NCBI RefSeq assembly: GCF_004745865.1
Contig: NZ_SRKZ01000002.1
Location: 620,001 to 684,000 of the forward strand
From: Hymenobacter wooponensis
Lineage (GTDB): Bacteria > Bacteroidota > Bacteroidia > Cytophagales > Hymenobacteraceae
Length of the DNA stretch: 64,000 nt
Direction: 5' to 3'
Shown in pieces: positions 63,594-64,000 of the stretch. The notes under the pieces are model-generated. The model ran no database searches. It was given only the letters and a program-made list of their open reading frames with translations, and was not told where the DNA came from. Both the position numbers and the translations under genes were made by a program. Positions within the stretch are counted from its first letter, which is position 1. Every line of letters begins with the position of its first letter.

Positions 63594-63908
63594 CTAAAAG
63601 GGTAATACTATTCCGAGAAACTTGCGCTGCCCCACTTTGCGCTTTACGCGGCGGCGCTCATACTTAGGTTTTTTCAGCAGCCCCTGCTTGTCGTAGCTAT
63701 TTTTCTGAGTTTTGATTTCCTCCTTCTCCACTGATAGCGCTTGCCCATTGGCGGCTTGATTATCAGCGCTGGCGGCTTTTTTTACTTTAGGCTGGGGTGG
63801 GCCTTTCGGATTCGGAATCCGATAGCTGTGGCAAGCGGGCGTAGTAAGCAACAAGAGCCCAGCAAGTAACAGCAGACTCAGACGACGGAGAGCTCCGGAG
63901 AGGTTCAT
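63594..63908 (-). CDS. basic lipoprotein
   Basis: A 104-residue lipoprotein: LLLLTTPACHS gives Cys26. The mature part is Lys/Pro-rich with KKAASADNQAANGQ, then KKPKYERRRVKRKVGQRKFLGIVLPF. No family recognised. The gene lies 55 bases upstream of the preceding small gene on the same strand. The remaining bases to 64000 hold no gene that I can see. Confidence 0.65.
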   Translation of the reverse strand: MNLSGALRRLSLLLLAGLLLLTTPACHSYRIPNPKGPPQPKVKKAASADNQAANGQALSVEKEEIKTQKNSYDKQGLLKKPKYERRRVKRKVGQRKFLGIVLPF

Positions 63909-64000
63909 TCTAGTTTATATTCGGCTCTTACCAAGAGCATAAGCTCCGCAAAATACACAAATAGCTATAGTCAGGCGTTGAAATTTGCTGAGCCAAGTGG

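Overview
The window reads as a chromosomal segment from a Bacteroidota bacterium, most likely Hymenobacter or a close relative in the Cytophagales. The main clues are a type IX secretion sorting tail on a secreted glucanase, PorT-type outer-membrane barrels, a LytS/LytTR two-component pair, DUF4136, DUF805 and DUF6799 proteins, a LYS1-like oxidoreductase, start codons without Shine-Dalgarno sequences, and a moderately high GC content. I see no rRNA, tRNA, CRISPR array, phage or transposase gene, so this is mostly ordinary chromosome with an unusual amount of intergenic repeat structure.

Layout: 1-5 kb holds a WYL regulator with a DinB protein, a pseudouridine synthase, a DisA/DACNV-like nucleotide-domain protein and a cold-shock protein. 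5-13 kb holds an erythromycin-esterase-like enzyme, a LytS/LytTR pair whose regulator runs antisense into a convergent outer-membrane gene, a TonB-like protein and two small basic paralogues. 13-15 kb is an AraC regulator and an NmrA-type reductase with a 17-4-17 direct repeat between them. 15-25 kb has a T9SS GH128 glucanase, signal peptidase I, an S41 peptidase, a VWA protein and lpdA. At 25-27 kb an HxlR/SDR divergent pair lies between two copies of a nested-palindrome element. 27-31 kb has three Roadblock/LC7-like paralogues around a membrane protein with a carboxypeptidase-regulatory-like domain, downstream of an FNR-like regulator. 31-37 kb is an M1 peptidase, an EamA exporter, a large glycosidase lipoprotein and a truncated haemoglobin. 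38-43 kb is sucA-sucB. 44-55 kb is mostly small envelope, stress and hypothetical proteins. 54-64 kb has a LYS1-like enzyme, gcvP, lipA, OsmC, YtxJ and small lipoproteins.

Metabolically, sucA, sucB, lpdA, gcvP and lipA all serve lipoate-dependent 2-oxoacid and glycine metabolism. LpdA can be the shared E3, and LipA completes the lipoyl groups on SucB and on the glycine cleavage H protein, which is not in the window.

The most striking non-genic signal is a short motif, TAGGCCACT / AGTGGCCTA, which I read at least 36 times on both strands, inside and between genes, sometimes as overlapping palindromes at gene ends. The best candidates for undescribed biology are this motif, the Roadblock trio with its membrane partner, and the nested repeat elements. 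Many terminators are strong and easy to read; promoter calls are weak.
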